A stretch of 64,000 nucleotides of DNA. It comes from Craterilacuibacter sinensis (lineage in GTDB: Bacteria; Pseudomonadota; Gammaproteobacteria; Burkholderiales; Chromobacteriaceae). Position 1 is the first letter of the stretch. Each line of letters opens with the position of its first letter. Position numbers and translations under genes: made by a program. The DNA lies in assembly GCF_009831765.1 (NCBI RefSeq), contig NZ_WSSB01000002.1, positions 170,588 through 234,587 of the forward strand, given 5' to 3'. Shown here in pieces: positions 32,798 to 42,147 of the stretch. The notes under the pieces are model-generated. The model was not told the origin of the DNA. It was given only the letters and a program-made list of their open reading frames with translations, and searched no databases.

Positions 32798-33024
32798 GTG
32801 TCTTCTTTCCATCATCGTTTGTCGGCGCTGCGGCGGGAGTCATTCCGGAGCGGCAAAGCGGTAGTGGCGATGGTGTGGTCCGTTCCTGCTGGATGGCAAC
32901 TGTGGCGTGATTGTTGCAGTGCTCCATGATTTCAGCATGATTTTTTACATTTACCAGCATGTATTTTTAAAAAATAAATAACTATGCCTTATAGTTTTTG
33001 CAGAGCATGTGCAAGGAGAGCGGC
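32798..33024. other. Intergenic region before the chemoreceptor
   Basis: About 227 bp without a gene. The 3' half is AT-rich (around 32935-32995, with CATGATTTTTTACATTTACC and a TATAGTTT stretch near the end) and probably holds the promoter of the chemoreceptor gene. TATAGT at 32991-32996 could be a -10 box. No terminator hairpin is evident. Confidence 0.35.
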
Positions 33025-35100
33025 ATGGTAAAGCAAAGACAGTGGCAGCGGTTGAGTACTCGAATCACTCTGGTTGCCGGGTTGGCCATTTTTACCGGCT
33101 TTGCGGTGATGATAGGTTTGATCAGCACCAGCAGTTACCGGTCGGCGCTGGAGCAGGGGCACGAAGCGGCGCGCGAGCAATCTGCCGATTTTGCCAAGGA
33201 TGTCAGCAGCAAGCTCGAGCGCGGCATGACCGTAACCGGCCAGGTGGCCAACACCGTGGCCGGCATCCGCAGCGTCGGCATCCCAGACCGCAAGCAGACG
33301 ACGGCGGTGCTGATCGAGACCCTCAGGCGCAACCCGGACGCTATCGGCATCTGGATGCTGTGGGAGCCGAATGCGTTTGACGGCAACGACGCCGCTTTCC
33401 GGCTGGACTGGCCCCGGCATGACCCGACCGGCCGCTACATGCCTTATGTGGTGCGCTCTGCAGGCCAGATCAAGATCGACCAGATGGTGCCGGTCGAAGA
33501 TAGCCAAAAATTTGAACAGTTCCGCGACAATGCTGCGGCGTACCAGCCCTTCTACGAGAAGTCGCCGGGCGGTGATTTTTACCTGCAGCCCAAGGCGCGC
33601 AAGAAGGACACCCTGACCGAGCCGTTTTTCTACGCGGTCGATGGCAAGCAGGTGCTGGAGAGCTCAATGGTGACGACTGTTGTGGACGATGCCGGCCGCT
33701 TTCTCGGCGTGGTGGGGATGGATCTGGCCTTGTCCGACCTGCAGAAAGAATTCGGCGCCGTCCGCATCCACGACAGCGGTTACTTGACCGTGTTGTCCGA
33801 GGGTGGCTTGTACGTTGTCAGTCAGGATGAGCAGCAATTGGGCAAGCCTGTTGCGAATGGTAGTGCACTGGCGGCGCATCTGGCCACGCTGAAGCAAGGC
33901 AAGCCATTCAGTTATGAAGAGGGGGCATTCACCCACTTCTACCAGCCGATTTCCATCGGCAAGACCGGGCAGTACTGGTCGGTGGGCGTCAGCATTCCGA
34001 CGGCGGCGATTACCGCGAGCGCTGTCTCCCAGCGCAATCTGGCGATGCTGATTGGCGGCGTATCACTACTGGTAATTCTTGCCTTGCTGGCACTGCTGGT
34101 TCGCCGGCAGACGGCTGCGCTGAATGTGCTGGCTGATTCGATGGAGCAGTTGGCGTCGGGCAAGGGCGATCTGACCGCACGTATCGAAGTGAGTAATCGC
34201 GACGAGATTGGCCGCACGGCCGATGCCTTCAACCGCTTTATCGCCAGCCTGCGCGACATGTTTGTCGAGGTACGGGAACAGAGCCTGGCGGTGAGTGCCG
34301 GCACGCGGCACATCAGCGAGGCGGTCGAGCGGGTCGAGCAGGCCTCCACCTCGCAGTCGGATACCGCCAGCGCGACCGCTGCGAGCGTCGAGCAGGTGAC
34401 GGTCAGCGTCCAGCAGATTGCACAGATCAGTTCCGATGCAGAGCAGTTGGCGGAAGAAACCGGACAACTGAGCCGTTCCAGTGTTGACGCTGTGAGCCGG
34501 GTCAGTGCGGAGGTTTCGCACGTCAACCAGACCATGCAAGCCTTGAGCGAGCGCATGGAGGAACTGGGGCGCCGCTCGCAGGAGGTGAACACCATCGTGC
34601 GGGTGATTCAGGATATTGCCGACCAGACCAATTTGCTGGCCCTGAATGCTGCGATCGAGGCCGCGCGTGCGGGAGAATCCGGCCGCGGCTTTGCCGTGGT
34701 CGCCGATGAGGTGCGCAACCTGGCCGGTCGCACTGCCAATGCCACCGTCGAGATTTCGCGCATTGTCAGCGCTATCGGCAAGGAAACCCGGGATGCGGTC
34801 GCGGATGTCGAGCTGACCCGCAATCGGGTAAGCAACTCGGTGGCTATCGCTGGCGAAGCCAATCAGGCCATTCTCGATATCTCGGCGCGCAACGGGCAGT
34901 TGCTTGGCCGGGTGGAAGAGATTGCCGCCTCTACGCGCGAACAGTCGTCTGCCAGCAATGAGATTGCGCGCAATATTGAACAGATCAGCAGTATGGCGCA
35001 GTCAAATAACGAGGTGGTCATCGAAGTGGGTGGGGCATTGGATGAATTGCGTGAGATGGCTGGACGCCTGGAGACCATAGTGGGCTCGTTCAGAGTCTGA
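33025..35100 (+). CDS. Methyl-accepting chemotaxis protein with dCache sensor
   Basis: A 691-residue chemoreceptor. TM1 is at about residues 14-36, followed by a large periplasmic region (37-335) with PDC/dCache features ([44 protein letters not shown]). TM2 is at about 338-360, HAMP at 361-415 and the cytoplasmic signalling domain to the end. The hairpin tip that binds CheA/CheW reads [20 protein letters not shown] at about 531-550. dCache receptors commonly sense amino acids, polyamines or organic acids; the ligand is unknown. The start MVKQRQ follows AAGGAGAGCGGC. No CheB/CheR pentapeptide tail is seen. Confidence 0.94.
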   Translation: MVKQRQWQRLSTRITLVAGLAIFTGFAVMIGLISTSSYRSALEQGHEAAREQSADFAKDVSSKLERGMTVTGQVANTVAGIRSVGIPDRKQTTAVLIETLRRNPDAIGIWMLWEPNAFDGNDAAFRLDWPRHDPTGRYMPYVVRSAGQIKIDQMVPVEDSQKFEQFRDNAAAYQPFYEKSPGGDFYLQPKARKKDTLTEPFFYAVDGKQVLESSMVTTVVDDAGRFLGVVGMDLALSDLQKEFGAVRIHDSGYLTVLSEGGLYVVSQDEQQLGKPVANGSALAAHLATLKQGKPFSYEEGAFTHFYQPISIGKTGQYWSVGVSIPTAAITASAVSQRNLAMLIGGVSLLVILALLALLVRRQTAALNVLADSMEQLASGKGDLTARIEVSNRDEIGRTADAFNRFIASLRDMFVEVREQSLAVSAGTRHISEAVERVEQASTSQSDTASATAASVEQVTVSVQQIAQISSDAEQLAEETGQLSRSSVDAVSRVSAEVSHVNQTMQALSERMEELGRRSQEVNTIVRVIQDIADQTNLLALNAAIEAARAGESGRGFAVVADEVRNLAGRTANATVEISRIVSAIGKETRDAVADVELTRNRVSNSVAIAGEANQAILDISARNGQLLGRVEEIAASTREQSSASNEIARNIEQISSMAQSNNEVVIEVGGALDELREMAGRLETIVGSFRV

Positions 35101-35237
35101 TACGCCGAATTGGCGGTGTTGCGGCTGCCCGGGAGGTGGGGAAAGCTTGGGCAATATGGGGCGTGGCCGGCTACAGGCATGGGGGCTGGCCGCCCCTGCT
35201 TCGCCATCAGCGGGTCGCGCCCGTAACCTGCCATCCC

Positions 35238-35816
35238 CTACAACCCCTTCCACAGCGGCAAGCCGCCTGCCACCTTGTCCCACTCGAAGCAGGGCCCCGG
35301 GTCGGTCTTGCGGCCGGGGGCGATATGCTCGTGGCCGGTGATGGCCACCAGCGGCAGCGTGTCGCTTAGCCGCGCGATCAGCCGGTTCAGCGTCGCATAC
35401 TGCGCCTCACAAAACGGCTCGAAGTCCGAGCCTTCCATTTCTACCCCGATCGAAAAATCATTGCAGCATTCGCGTCCGGCAAAGCTGGATACGCCGGCAT
35501 GCCAGGCGCGCCGTGTCACTGGCACGAACTGCAAGAGCTCGCCGTCGCGGCGGATAAAGAAATGCGCCGACACCCGCAAGTGGGCGATGGTGGTGTAGTA
35601 AGGATGTTCGGCCGGGTCCAGCGTGTTGGTGAATAGCTGGACGACGCCATCGCCGCCGTATTCATTGGGCGGCAGGCTGATATTGTGGATCACCAGCAAG
35701 CTGGGCTGCGTGTCCGGGGCGTAGTCGTTACAATTGGGAGAAGGCAGGCAGCGTGCCTGCTCCAGCCAGCCATCAGCGGTTAGTGTCAGTGCGGTATCTT
35801 GGTGCATGGTGGTCAT
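35238..35816 (-). CDS. ampD: 1,6-anhydro-N-acetylmuramyl-L-alanine amidase AmpD
   Basis: A 192-residue cytoplasmic zinc amidase that recycles peptidoglycan by removing the peptide from anhydromuropeptides. Metal ligands are seen in LLVIHNISLPP (His), RAWHAGVSSFAGRE and GPCFEWDK region (Asp/His of TDPGPC), with GHEHIAPGRKTDPGP typical of AmpD. There is no signal peptide, so it is AmpD rather than the exported AmiD. The start is MTTMHQ (35816) or the second Met (35807); a longer open frame upstream lacks family similarity. It is divergent from the hemerythrin gene. Confidence 0.92.
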   Translation of the reverse strand: MTTMHQDTALTLTADGWLEQARCLPSPNCNDYAPDTQPSLLVIHNISLPPNEYGGDGVVQLFTNTLDPAEHPYYTTIAHLRVSAHFFIRRDGELLQFVPVTRRAWHAGVSSFAGRECCNDFSIGVEMEGSDFEPFCEAQYATLNRLIARLSDTLPLVAITGHEHIAPGRKTDPGPCFEWDKVAGGLPLWKGL

Positions 35817-35926
35817 GTGCCCATTATTACGGCTCGGGCTGGCCAATTTAGCCGAAATTGCTGCCGCAGTCTGCCAGAGTACAAGCCGGCATTCTTTTCC
35901 ATTCTTCTCAAGCGCAGGAAAACACC

Positions 35927-36448
35927 ATGTTGCCACTGAATGCACTGGGCCCGACCGGGCCTTCTTTTGATCAGCCACTGGAAATGCTGGAAGCCTGCCA
36001 CGACAAGATCCGCCGTTTTTGCGACCAGCTGGAAAAGCTGCCGGCCTATGTGGCCGCGCATGGGGTGAACGAGGTGGTGGTGAATACGGTGGATGCGGTG
36101 GTGCGTTACTTCGATATCGCCGGCCCGCAACACCATCAGGATGAAGAGGACGAGCTGTTTCCGCTGTTGTGGCAGAAAGTGCCTGCCGCATTGCCGCGGC
36201 TGGAGCAGTTGCAGGCCGAACACGGCTATCTGCTGTCGCGCTGGGAGGCGATACGCGATGATTTGCTGGCGCTGCGCAATGGCGACGCCACCGCCGTCAG
36301 CCGTATCGATGTGGTCGATTTCGTGCGCCTGTACCGCGAGCATGCCGTGATGGAAGAAGCCTGGCTGTTTCCGCTGGCTGCCGCCAGCCTGAGCGAAGAG
36401 GAAATGCGTGCCGCCGGCCAGCATATGGCCGCGCGCAGACAGGGGTAA
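35927..36448 (+). CDS. Hemerythrin HHE domain protein
   Basis: A 173-residue four-helix protein with iron-ligand positions of the HHE family: EACHDKIRRFC (first His), GPQHHQDEEDELFPLL, LQAEHGYLLSRWE and YREHAVMEEAWLFP. Such proteins bind oxygen or nitric oxide through a di-iron site, or act in iron-sulfur repair. It has no fused regulatory domain. RBS GCAGGAAAAC fixes the start at 35927. It ends at a short heptamer-like hairpin shared with convergent tal. Confidence 0.85.
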   Translation: MLPLNALGPTGPSFDQPLEMLEACHDKIRRFCDQLEKLPAYVAAHGVNEVVVNTVDAVVRYFDIAGPQHHQDEEDELFPLLWQKVPAALPRLEQLQAEHGYLLSRWEAIRDDLLALRNGDATAVSRIDVVDFVRLYREHAVMEEAWLFPLAAASLSEEEMRAAGQHMAARRQG

Positions 36449-36484
36449 GAGTAGGGAGTAGGGCGCTTGCCCACTACTCCCCAT
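36449..36484. repeat. Small heptamer-like hairpin between convergent genes
   Basis: GAGTAGGGAGTAGGGCGC is followed by TTGCCCACTACTCCCC, forming a G:C hairpin in the 52-bp gap between the hemerythrin gene and tal. Units GGGAGTA/TACTCCC are close to the heptamer family. It probably works as a bidirectional terminator. Confidence 0.6.
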
Positions 36485-36500
36485 TCTCTACGCCCTGTTT

Positions 36501-37562
36501 TTACGCCGTCAGTTGTAGCAGCGCATCAAACGCGTCGTCGAACAGCTTGAGGCCGTCGGCCTGCAGCTTTTCGCCGGCCGCATCGATATCGACACCGGCC
36601 GCCTGCACGTCGCGCAAGACCTTGAAGGCCTCATCCATGCCTGTAGCCAGCGTGGCGGCAGCGACGCCGTGGTCGCGGAAGGCGGCCAGGGTGGCGTCCG
36701 GCGTGGTGTTGATGGTTTCGTCACCGATCAGGCTCTCGACATAGATCACGTCGGAGTAGGCCTTGTTCTTGGTGCCGGTCGATGCCCACAGCAGATATTG
36801 CGGACGGGCGCCGGCGGCTTTGAGCGCGGCGAATTCCTCGCCATGGAAGCGTTCGTGGTAGCGGGCGTAAGCCGCCTTGGACAACGACACCGCCGCCTTG
36901 CCTTGCAGCTCGGCCGGCAACTGCGTATCCAGCAGCGAGTCGACGCGCGACAGGAAGAAGCTGGCCACTGCCTTGATATGCGCCAGCGGCTTGCCGTCGG
37001 CGTGGCGTGCGCTCAGGCCGGCAATATAGGCGTCCCACACTGCGCCTACCTGCGGCAGGGAGAACAGCAGGGTGATATTGACGTTGATGCCTTCGCGCGT
37101 CAGCACTTCAAAAGCGCGGATGCCTTCGGGCGTAGCCGGGATCTTGATCATGGCGTTGGCGCGATCAACTTCAGCCCACAGGCGGCGCGCGGCAGCGAGG
37201 GTGCCGGCTTCGTCGCAGGCCAGCTGTGGCGACACTTCCAGGCTGACATAGCCGTCGGCACCGTCGGTTTTGGCGTAAAGCGGTGCGAGCAGGTCGCAGG
37301 CGGCCTGAATGTCGGGTACGACCAGCGCTTCGTAACGCGCTTCGGCGCTCAGGCCGGCATCGGCCTTGAGGCGCGCCAGATCATCCTGGTAGCGCGCATC
37401 GGAGGCGATGGCCTTATAGAAAATGGCCGGGTTGGAGGTCACGCCGGCAATGCCGTCGTCGGCGAGCAGACGGGCCAGCTCGCCGGAGGCGATCAGTTCA
37501 CGGGACAGATTGTCCAGCCAGATGCGCTGGCCGAACGGGATAATGGCGCGTACACGGTTCAT
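36501..37562 (-). CDS. tal: Transaldolase
   Basis: A 353-residue transaldolase moving dihydroxyacetone units in the non-oxidative pentose phosphate pathway. IWLDNLSRELI and GIAGVTSNPAIFYKA at the N-terminus and the Schiff-base Lys140 in MIKIPATPEG are diagnostic. The sequence resembles the longer type found with transketolase in many bacteria (about 350-380 residues) rather than E. coli TalB. It is a single gene, 130 nt from phoR and convergent with the hemerythrin gene. Confidence 0.95.
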   Translation of the reverse strand: MNRVRAIIPFGQRIWLDNLSRELIASGELARLLADDGIAGVTSNPAIFYKAIASDARYQDDLARLKADAGLSAEARYEALVVPDIQAACDLLAPLYAKTDGADGYVSLEVSPQLACDEAGTLAAARRLWAEVDRANAMIKIPATPEGIRAFEVLTREGINVNITLLFSLPQVGAVWDAYIAGLSARHADGKPLAHIKAVASFFLSRVDSLLDTQLPAELQGKAAVSLSKAAYARYHERFHGEEFAALKAAGARPQYLLWASTGTKNKAYSDVIYVESLIGDETINTTPDATLAAFRDHGVAAATLATGMDEAFKVLRDVQAAGVDIDAAGEKLQADGLKLFDDAFDALLQLTA

Positions 37563-37692
37563 GCTTGGGATCTTTTCGTCGGTTATGTCGGGCTATGCTA
37601 GCCGCGCCCCGCATGAGTGCCAAGCCTTGTCCATCATGGTTGTGGCGTAAATCCCCATTGGCATTGCCGTTCGGCATTTAAAATGCCAAAAG

Positions 37693-39012
37693 TCAGTCCT
37701 GATGCGCTGAATCGGCAGCCGTGGCGATATGTTCGCGCCCGAAGTTCACGCTGAAGGTGCTGCCCTGTTCGGGCAGACTATGCACTTCAAGGCGGGCGCG
37801 GTGGCGGGCGACGACATGCTTGACGATGGCAAGTCCAAGGCCGGTGCCGCCGCTGGAGCGCGAACGACCCCGGTCGACGCGGTAAAAGCGTTCGGTCAGG
37901 CGCGGGATATGTTCGCGCGGAATGCCGATGCCGGTATCGGTGACGCTGAAGTGTGCACCATTTGCGTCCACCTGCCAGGCCAGCGTGATGCTGCCCCCTT
38001 CGGGGGTGTAGCGCACTGCATTGGACACCAGATTGCCGAAGGCTGAGTGCAGTTCCTGGCTATTGCCCCATAGCCAGTCGGGGCTGCGCTGAGCCAGCGT
38101 AATGTGGTGACGGCCGTGGGACAGGCCTTCAGCCTCAATCAGCAAGGTGTCCAGCAGCGCATCCATATCGACCTTGTCGAACTCGACTGTTTTAGGTTCA
38201 TTTTCCAGTTTGGACAGAACCAGCAGGTCTTCTACCAGCCGCTGCATGCGGCGTGACTGCTCCATCATCATCGGCAGGAAGTGCTTGAGGGTGGCGTGGT
38301 TGACTTCGTCCATATCCGACAGCGTTTCGATAAAGCCGCCGACCACGGTGAGCGGTGTTCTGAGTTCGTGCGACACATTGGCGACAAAGTCGCGATGTAC
38401 GGTCTGCACCCGCTCAAGCGAGGTGATATCGCGCGACAGCAGCATCTTGTGGGTGAGATCGAACGGCACCAGCTGGATGGACAGCACGCGTTCGCGCGCA
38501 TGGCCGGTCACCATGGTCAGCGGCTGGCTGAAGCTGCCGGCCGCCATATAGCTGTGAAAAGCAGGGTGGCGGATCAGGTTGAGCAGTTGGCTGCCGACAT
38601 CCCGTTCGCGCTCCAGCGCAAAATGCTCGACCGCCATCGGGTTCATCCAGTCGATGCGGTCGTGACCGTTCAGGACGATCACCCCGTCCGGCATGGCTTC
38701 GCCGGCATTGGTAAAGCGCTCCAGCGTGGAGGCCAGGCGTTTGCGGCTTTCATCCTGTTTGCGCGACTGGCGGTAAAGCGCCATGAAGATGCCGGACCAT
38801 GAGCCATAGCCTTCCGGAATGTGGCGGCTGCTGGGATGGTGCAGCCAGGCGGTGAGCCTTGCCACATGCCACAGATGGAAAAATAGCCAGCCGCAAAGCA
38901 GAACCAGCGCGCAGATCAGGGCGGGGGTCAGTCCCAGCACCAGTGCAAAAACCAGGGACAGGATGGCGATCAGTGCCGCGTAAAGCAGCGAGCGTTGCAG
39001 GAATTCGTGCAA
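37693..39012 (-). CDS. phoR: Phosphate regulon sensor kinase PhoR
   Basis: A 439-residue histidine kinase. Two N-terminal transmembrane segments lie within residues 8-50, then a PAS domain (about 98-200, GEAMPDGVIVLNGHDRIDWMN), the dimerisation/phosphoacceptor helix with His215 in ANVSHELRTPL, and an ATPase domain with GNLVSNAVRYTPEGG, DTGIGIPREH and GTGLGLAIVKHV. With PhoB it responds to phosphate limitation through the Pst transporter, not encoded here. It follows phoB by 7 nt. Confidence 0.95.
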   Translation of the reverse strand: MHEFLQRSLLYAALIAILSLVFALVLGLTPALICALVLLCGWLFFHLWHVARLTAWLHHPSSRHIPEGYGSWSGIFMALYRQSRKQDESRKRLASTLERFTNAGEAMPDGVIVLNGHDRIDWMNPMAVEHFALERERDVGSQLLNLIRHPAFHSYMAAGSFSQPLTMVTGHARERVLSIQLVPFDLTHKMLLSRDITSLERVQTVHRDFVANVSHELRTPLTVVGGFIETLSDMDEVNHATLKHFLPMMMEQSRRMQRLVEDLLVLSKLENEPKTVEFDKVDMDALLDTLLIEAEGLSHGRHHITLAQRSPDWLWGNSQELHSAFGNLVSNAVRYTPEGGSITLAWQVDANGAHFSVTDTGIGIPREHIPRLTERFYRVDRGRSRSSGGTGLGLAIVKHVVARHRARLEVHSLPEQGSTFSVNFGREHIATAADSAHQD

Positions 39013-39019
39013 AACAGTC

Positions 39020-39709
39020 TCACATCTGGGTAGAGAAACGGTAGCCGGTACCGCGCACGGTCTGGATCAGCGCATCGTGGCCGGTCGCTTCCAGTGCGCT
39101 TCTGAGGCGGCGGATGTGAACATCGACGGTGCGCTCTTCGACAAACACATGGTCGCCCCAGACCTGATCCAGCAACTGGGTACGCGAATGCACGCGCTCG
39201 GCATGGGTCATGAAGAAGTGCAGCAGGCGGAATTCGGTCGGCCCCAGGTCCTGCGGCTTGCCGGCAATGGTAATGCGGTGGGTGACCGGGTCCAGACGCA
39301 GGCCGTTGACCTCGATGGCGTCATCGGTCATCTGCGGGGCACGCCGGCGCAGCAGTGCCTTGATGCGGGCCAGCAGTTCGCGCGGCGAGAACGGCTTGGT
39401 GATGTAGTCGTCGGCACCGGTTTCCAGCCCGGCGACCTTGTCCTGCTCGTCCGAGCGTGCGGTCAGCATGATGATGGGAATGGTGCGGGTGCGCTCCTCG
39501 GCACGTAAGCGCCGGGCGATATCGACGCCGGAAGCGCCGGGCAGCATCCAGTCCAGCAGCACCAGATCGGGCAGTGCTTGCCGGATCATGGCATGTGCGG
39601 CTTCGGCGCTATCGGCGCGCAATACATGATGGCCGGCCTGGGTCAGGTTGAAGGCGATCAGTTCCTGAATGGCGGGCTCGTCTTCGACGAGCAGGATAGT
39701 AGCTGGCAT
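39020..39709 (-). CDS. phoB: Phosphate regulon response regulator PhoB
   Basis: A 229-residue OmpR/PhoB-type regulator of exactly E. coli length. The receiver domain has the acidic pocket ILLVEDEPA and phosphoacceptor [11 protein letters not shown], and the winged helix at about 130-229 ends in VRGTGYRFS. The start [11 protein letters not shown] at 39709 is preceded by GGGACG and by a PHO box at 39757-39774. The same frame is open without a stop upstream through 1005 nt, including the GAGTCCC array, into patD; see the patD entry. The PHO box and own start argue that PhoB is also made independently. Confidence 0.96.
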   Translation of the reverse strand: MPATILLVEDEPAIQELIAFNLTQAGHHVLRADSAEAAHAMIRQALPDLVLLDWMLPGASGVDIARRLRAEERTRTIPIIMLTARSDEQDKVAGLETGADDYITKPFSPRELLARIKALLRRRAPQMTDDAIEVNGLRLDPVTHRITIAGKPQDLGPTEFRLLHFFMTHAERVHSRTQLLDQVWGDHVFVEERTVDVHIRRLRSALEATGHDALIQTVRGTGYRFSTQM

Positions 39710-39756
39710 AAATAGGCGTCCCAGATCTCTGTTCGGTACAAGGATAGGGATAAAGC

Positions 39757-39774
39757 ATGACATCAATATGACAG
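39757..39774 (-). promoter_or_regulatory. PHO box upstream of phoB
   Basis: On the minus strand CTGTCATATTGATGTCAT matches the direct-repeat PHO box consensus (CTGTCATAWAWCTGTCAY) at 14-15 of 18 positions, including both TGTCA half-sites. It lies 48 nt before the phoB ATG, indicating autoregulation of phoBR. Confidence 0.75.
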
Positions 39775-39840
39775 TTTGACGGAAAAGCGGGGAATGGGGA
39801 ATAGCAAGCATGTACTCGCGGAGGATGGTTTTGGTGTTTT

Positions 39841-40714
39841 GGGAACGGGGAGCCGGGAATCGGGACTCGTGGTGTTGACGCGAGCGTGCTTGGCCGAAAC
39901 ACTGAAACCCGAGTCCCGAGTCCCGAGTCCCGAGTCCCGAGTCCCGAGTCCCGAGTCCCGAGTCCCGAGTCCCGAGTCCCGAGTCCCGAGTCCCGAGTCC
40001 CGAGTCCCGAGTCCCGAGTCCCGAGTCCCGAGTCCCGAGTCCCGAGTCCCGAGTCCCGAGTCCCGAGTCCCGAGTCCCGAGTCCCGAGTCCCGAGTCCCG
40101 AGTCCCGAGTCCCGAGTCCCGAGTCCCGAGTCCCGAGTCCCGAGTCCCGAGTCCCGAGTCCCGAGTCCCGAGTCCCGAGTCCCGAGTCCCGAGTCCCGAG
40201 TCCCGAGTCCCGAGTCCCGAGTCCCGAGTCCCGAGTCCCGAGTCCCGAGTCCCGAGTCCCGAGTCCCGAGTCCCGAGTCCCGAGTCCCGAGTCCCGAGTC
40301 CCGAGTCCCGAGTCCCGAGTCCCGAGTCCCGAGTCCCGAGTCCCGAGTCCCGAGTCCCGAGTCCCGAGTCCCGAGTCCCGAGTCCCGAGTCCCGAGTCCC
40401 GAGTCCCGAGTCCCGAGTCCCGAGTCCCGAGTCCCGAGTCCCGAGTCCCGAGTCCCGAGTCCCGAGTCCCGAGTCCCGAGTCCCGAGTCCCGAGTCCCGA
40501 GTCCCGAGTCCCGAGTCCCGAGTCCCGAGTCCCGAGTCCCGAGTCCCGAGTCCCGAGTCCCGAGTCCCGAGTCCCGAGTCCCGAGTCCCGAGTCCCGAGT
40601 CCCGAGTCCCGAGTCCCGAGTCCCGAGTCCCGAGTCCCGAGTCCCGAGTCCCGAGTCCCGAGTCCCGAGTCCCGAGTCCCGAGTCCCGAGTCCCGAGTCC
40701 CGAGTCCCGAGTCC
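39841..40714. repeat. Heptamer element with core and ~115 x GAGTCCC array
   Basis: The left arm 39841-39869 carries GGGAACG, GGGAGCC, GGGAATC and GGGACTC, one of each unit type seen in the other arrays. The core runs from TTGACGCG at 39875 to ACACTGAAA at 39899-39907. The right arm is 114 perfect GAGTCCC units (39911-40708) plus a six-base partial unit to 40714. The minus strand reads GGGACTC repeatedly. Further GGGGAATGGGGA copies lie at 39789-39800. The array runs into the last codon of patD. Confidence 0.97.
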
Positions 40715-42136
40715 GTGCTTGATCATCACATGCCGCACCACGCTGTAGTCTTCCAGCGCATAGACCGACATGTCCTTGCCGTAACCCGACTGTTTCAGTC
40801 CGCCATGCGGCATTTCGCTTGCCAGCATAAAGTGGGTGTTGACCCAGGTGCAGCCGTATTGCAACCGGGCACTGGCATCCATGGCGCGGCCGATGTCGCG
40901 CGTCCATACACTGGAAGCCAGGCCGTAGTCGGAGTCGTTGGCCCAGGCGATCACGTCGTCGTTGTCATCGAACGGTGTCATGCTGATCACCGGCCCGAAC
41001 ACTTCGCGCCGTACGATTTCATCGTGCGGGTGCGCGCCGGCCAGCACCGTGGGCTGGAAGAAGTTGCCCGGCCCGCTGATGCGGTTGCCACCGGTCAGGC
41101 ATTCGATATGGCGGTTGGCGCGGGCCCGCTCGACATAGCCTTCGATACGCACCAGATGCCCGGCGCTAATTACCGGCCCCATTTCCACCCCTTCTTCGCG
41201 CGGGGTGCCGACCTTGATGCCGGCTACTGCATCGGCCAGATCGGCGCCAAAGTTTTCATATACCTTTTTATGTACATACAGCCGGCAGGCGGCGGTGCAG
41301 TCCTGCCCCGCGTTATAGAAGCCGAAGGCACGCACCGCGTTGATGGCGGCATCCAGATCGGCATCGGCATGGATGATGACCGGCGCCTTGCCGCCCAGCT
41401 CGAGGTGGGTGCGCTTGATGCCGTGCTGGGCGGCCGCCAGCACATGGTGGCCGGTGGCGATGCTGCCGGTGACCGAGACCATGCGTACGCGCGCATCGCT
41501 AATCAGCGGGCTGCCGACTTCGGCACCACGGCCGAATACCACATTGACCACGCCGGGCGGGAAAACATCGGCGAGAAAGTCGCATAGCCTGAGCGTGGTC
41601 AACGGTGTCAGCTCGGAAGGCTTAAGCACCACGGTGTTGCCGGCAGCCAGCGCCGGCGCCAGCTTCCACGCCGCCATCATCAGCGGATAGTTCCATGGCG
41701 CGATCGAGGCCACCACGCCGATGGCGTCGCGGCGGATATAGCTGGTGTGGCCGGGAAGATACTCGCCGGCTGCCGTGGCGTTCAGGTTGCGGCAGGCACC
41801 GGCAAAATAGCGGAATACATCGACAATGGCCGGAATCTCGTCGGCCAGCACCGTGGCGTAGGGCTTGCCGCAGTTGGCCGACTCCAGCATGGCCAGCTCC
41901 TCGCCGTGGGCGAGCAGCTTGTCGGCCAATGCCAGCAGGCGTTCGCTGCGCTCTTTCGGCGGCGTGGCGCGCCAGGCATGGAAGGCATTTTCGGCAGCTG
42001 CCACTGCGGCCTCGACCTGTTCGCTACTGGCTTCGGCGATATGGGTCAGCACTTCACCGCTTGCCGGCGAGCACACCGCCAGTGATTCCCCTTGTCCGGC
42101 AACGCGTTCGCCGGCTATCAGCATTCTGGTCTGCAT
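40715..42136 (-). CDS. patD: Gamma-aminobutyraldehyde dehydrogenase PatD, stop codon lost into array
   Basis: Oxidises 4-aminobutanal to GABA in putrescine breakdown. The 474 codons from [16 protein letters not shown] to VVRHVMIKH align end to end with E. coli PatD, also 474 residues and ending in MVKH. Catalytic residues are in [10 protein letters not shown] (Glu) and [11 protein letters not shown] (Cys). The expected stop codon is absent: the codon after the final His is GGA, the first unit of the GGGACTC array. The frame continues with LGTRDSG repeats for about 268 codons, then unique sequence, and joins phoB in frame (stop at 39020; 1038 codons in total). Genes for its ABC transporter lie immediately upstream. 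Confidence 0.93.
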
Positions 42137-42147
42137 GGTTTCTCCTG

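Noticed and set aside
39776-41587. 603-codon plus-strand gene across the GAGTCCC array
   Set aside because: Its non-repeat half is antisense to the well supported patD gene.
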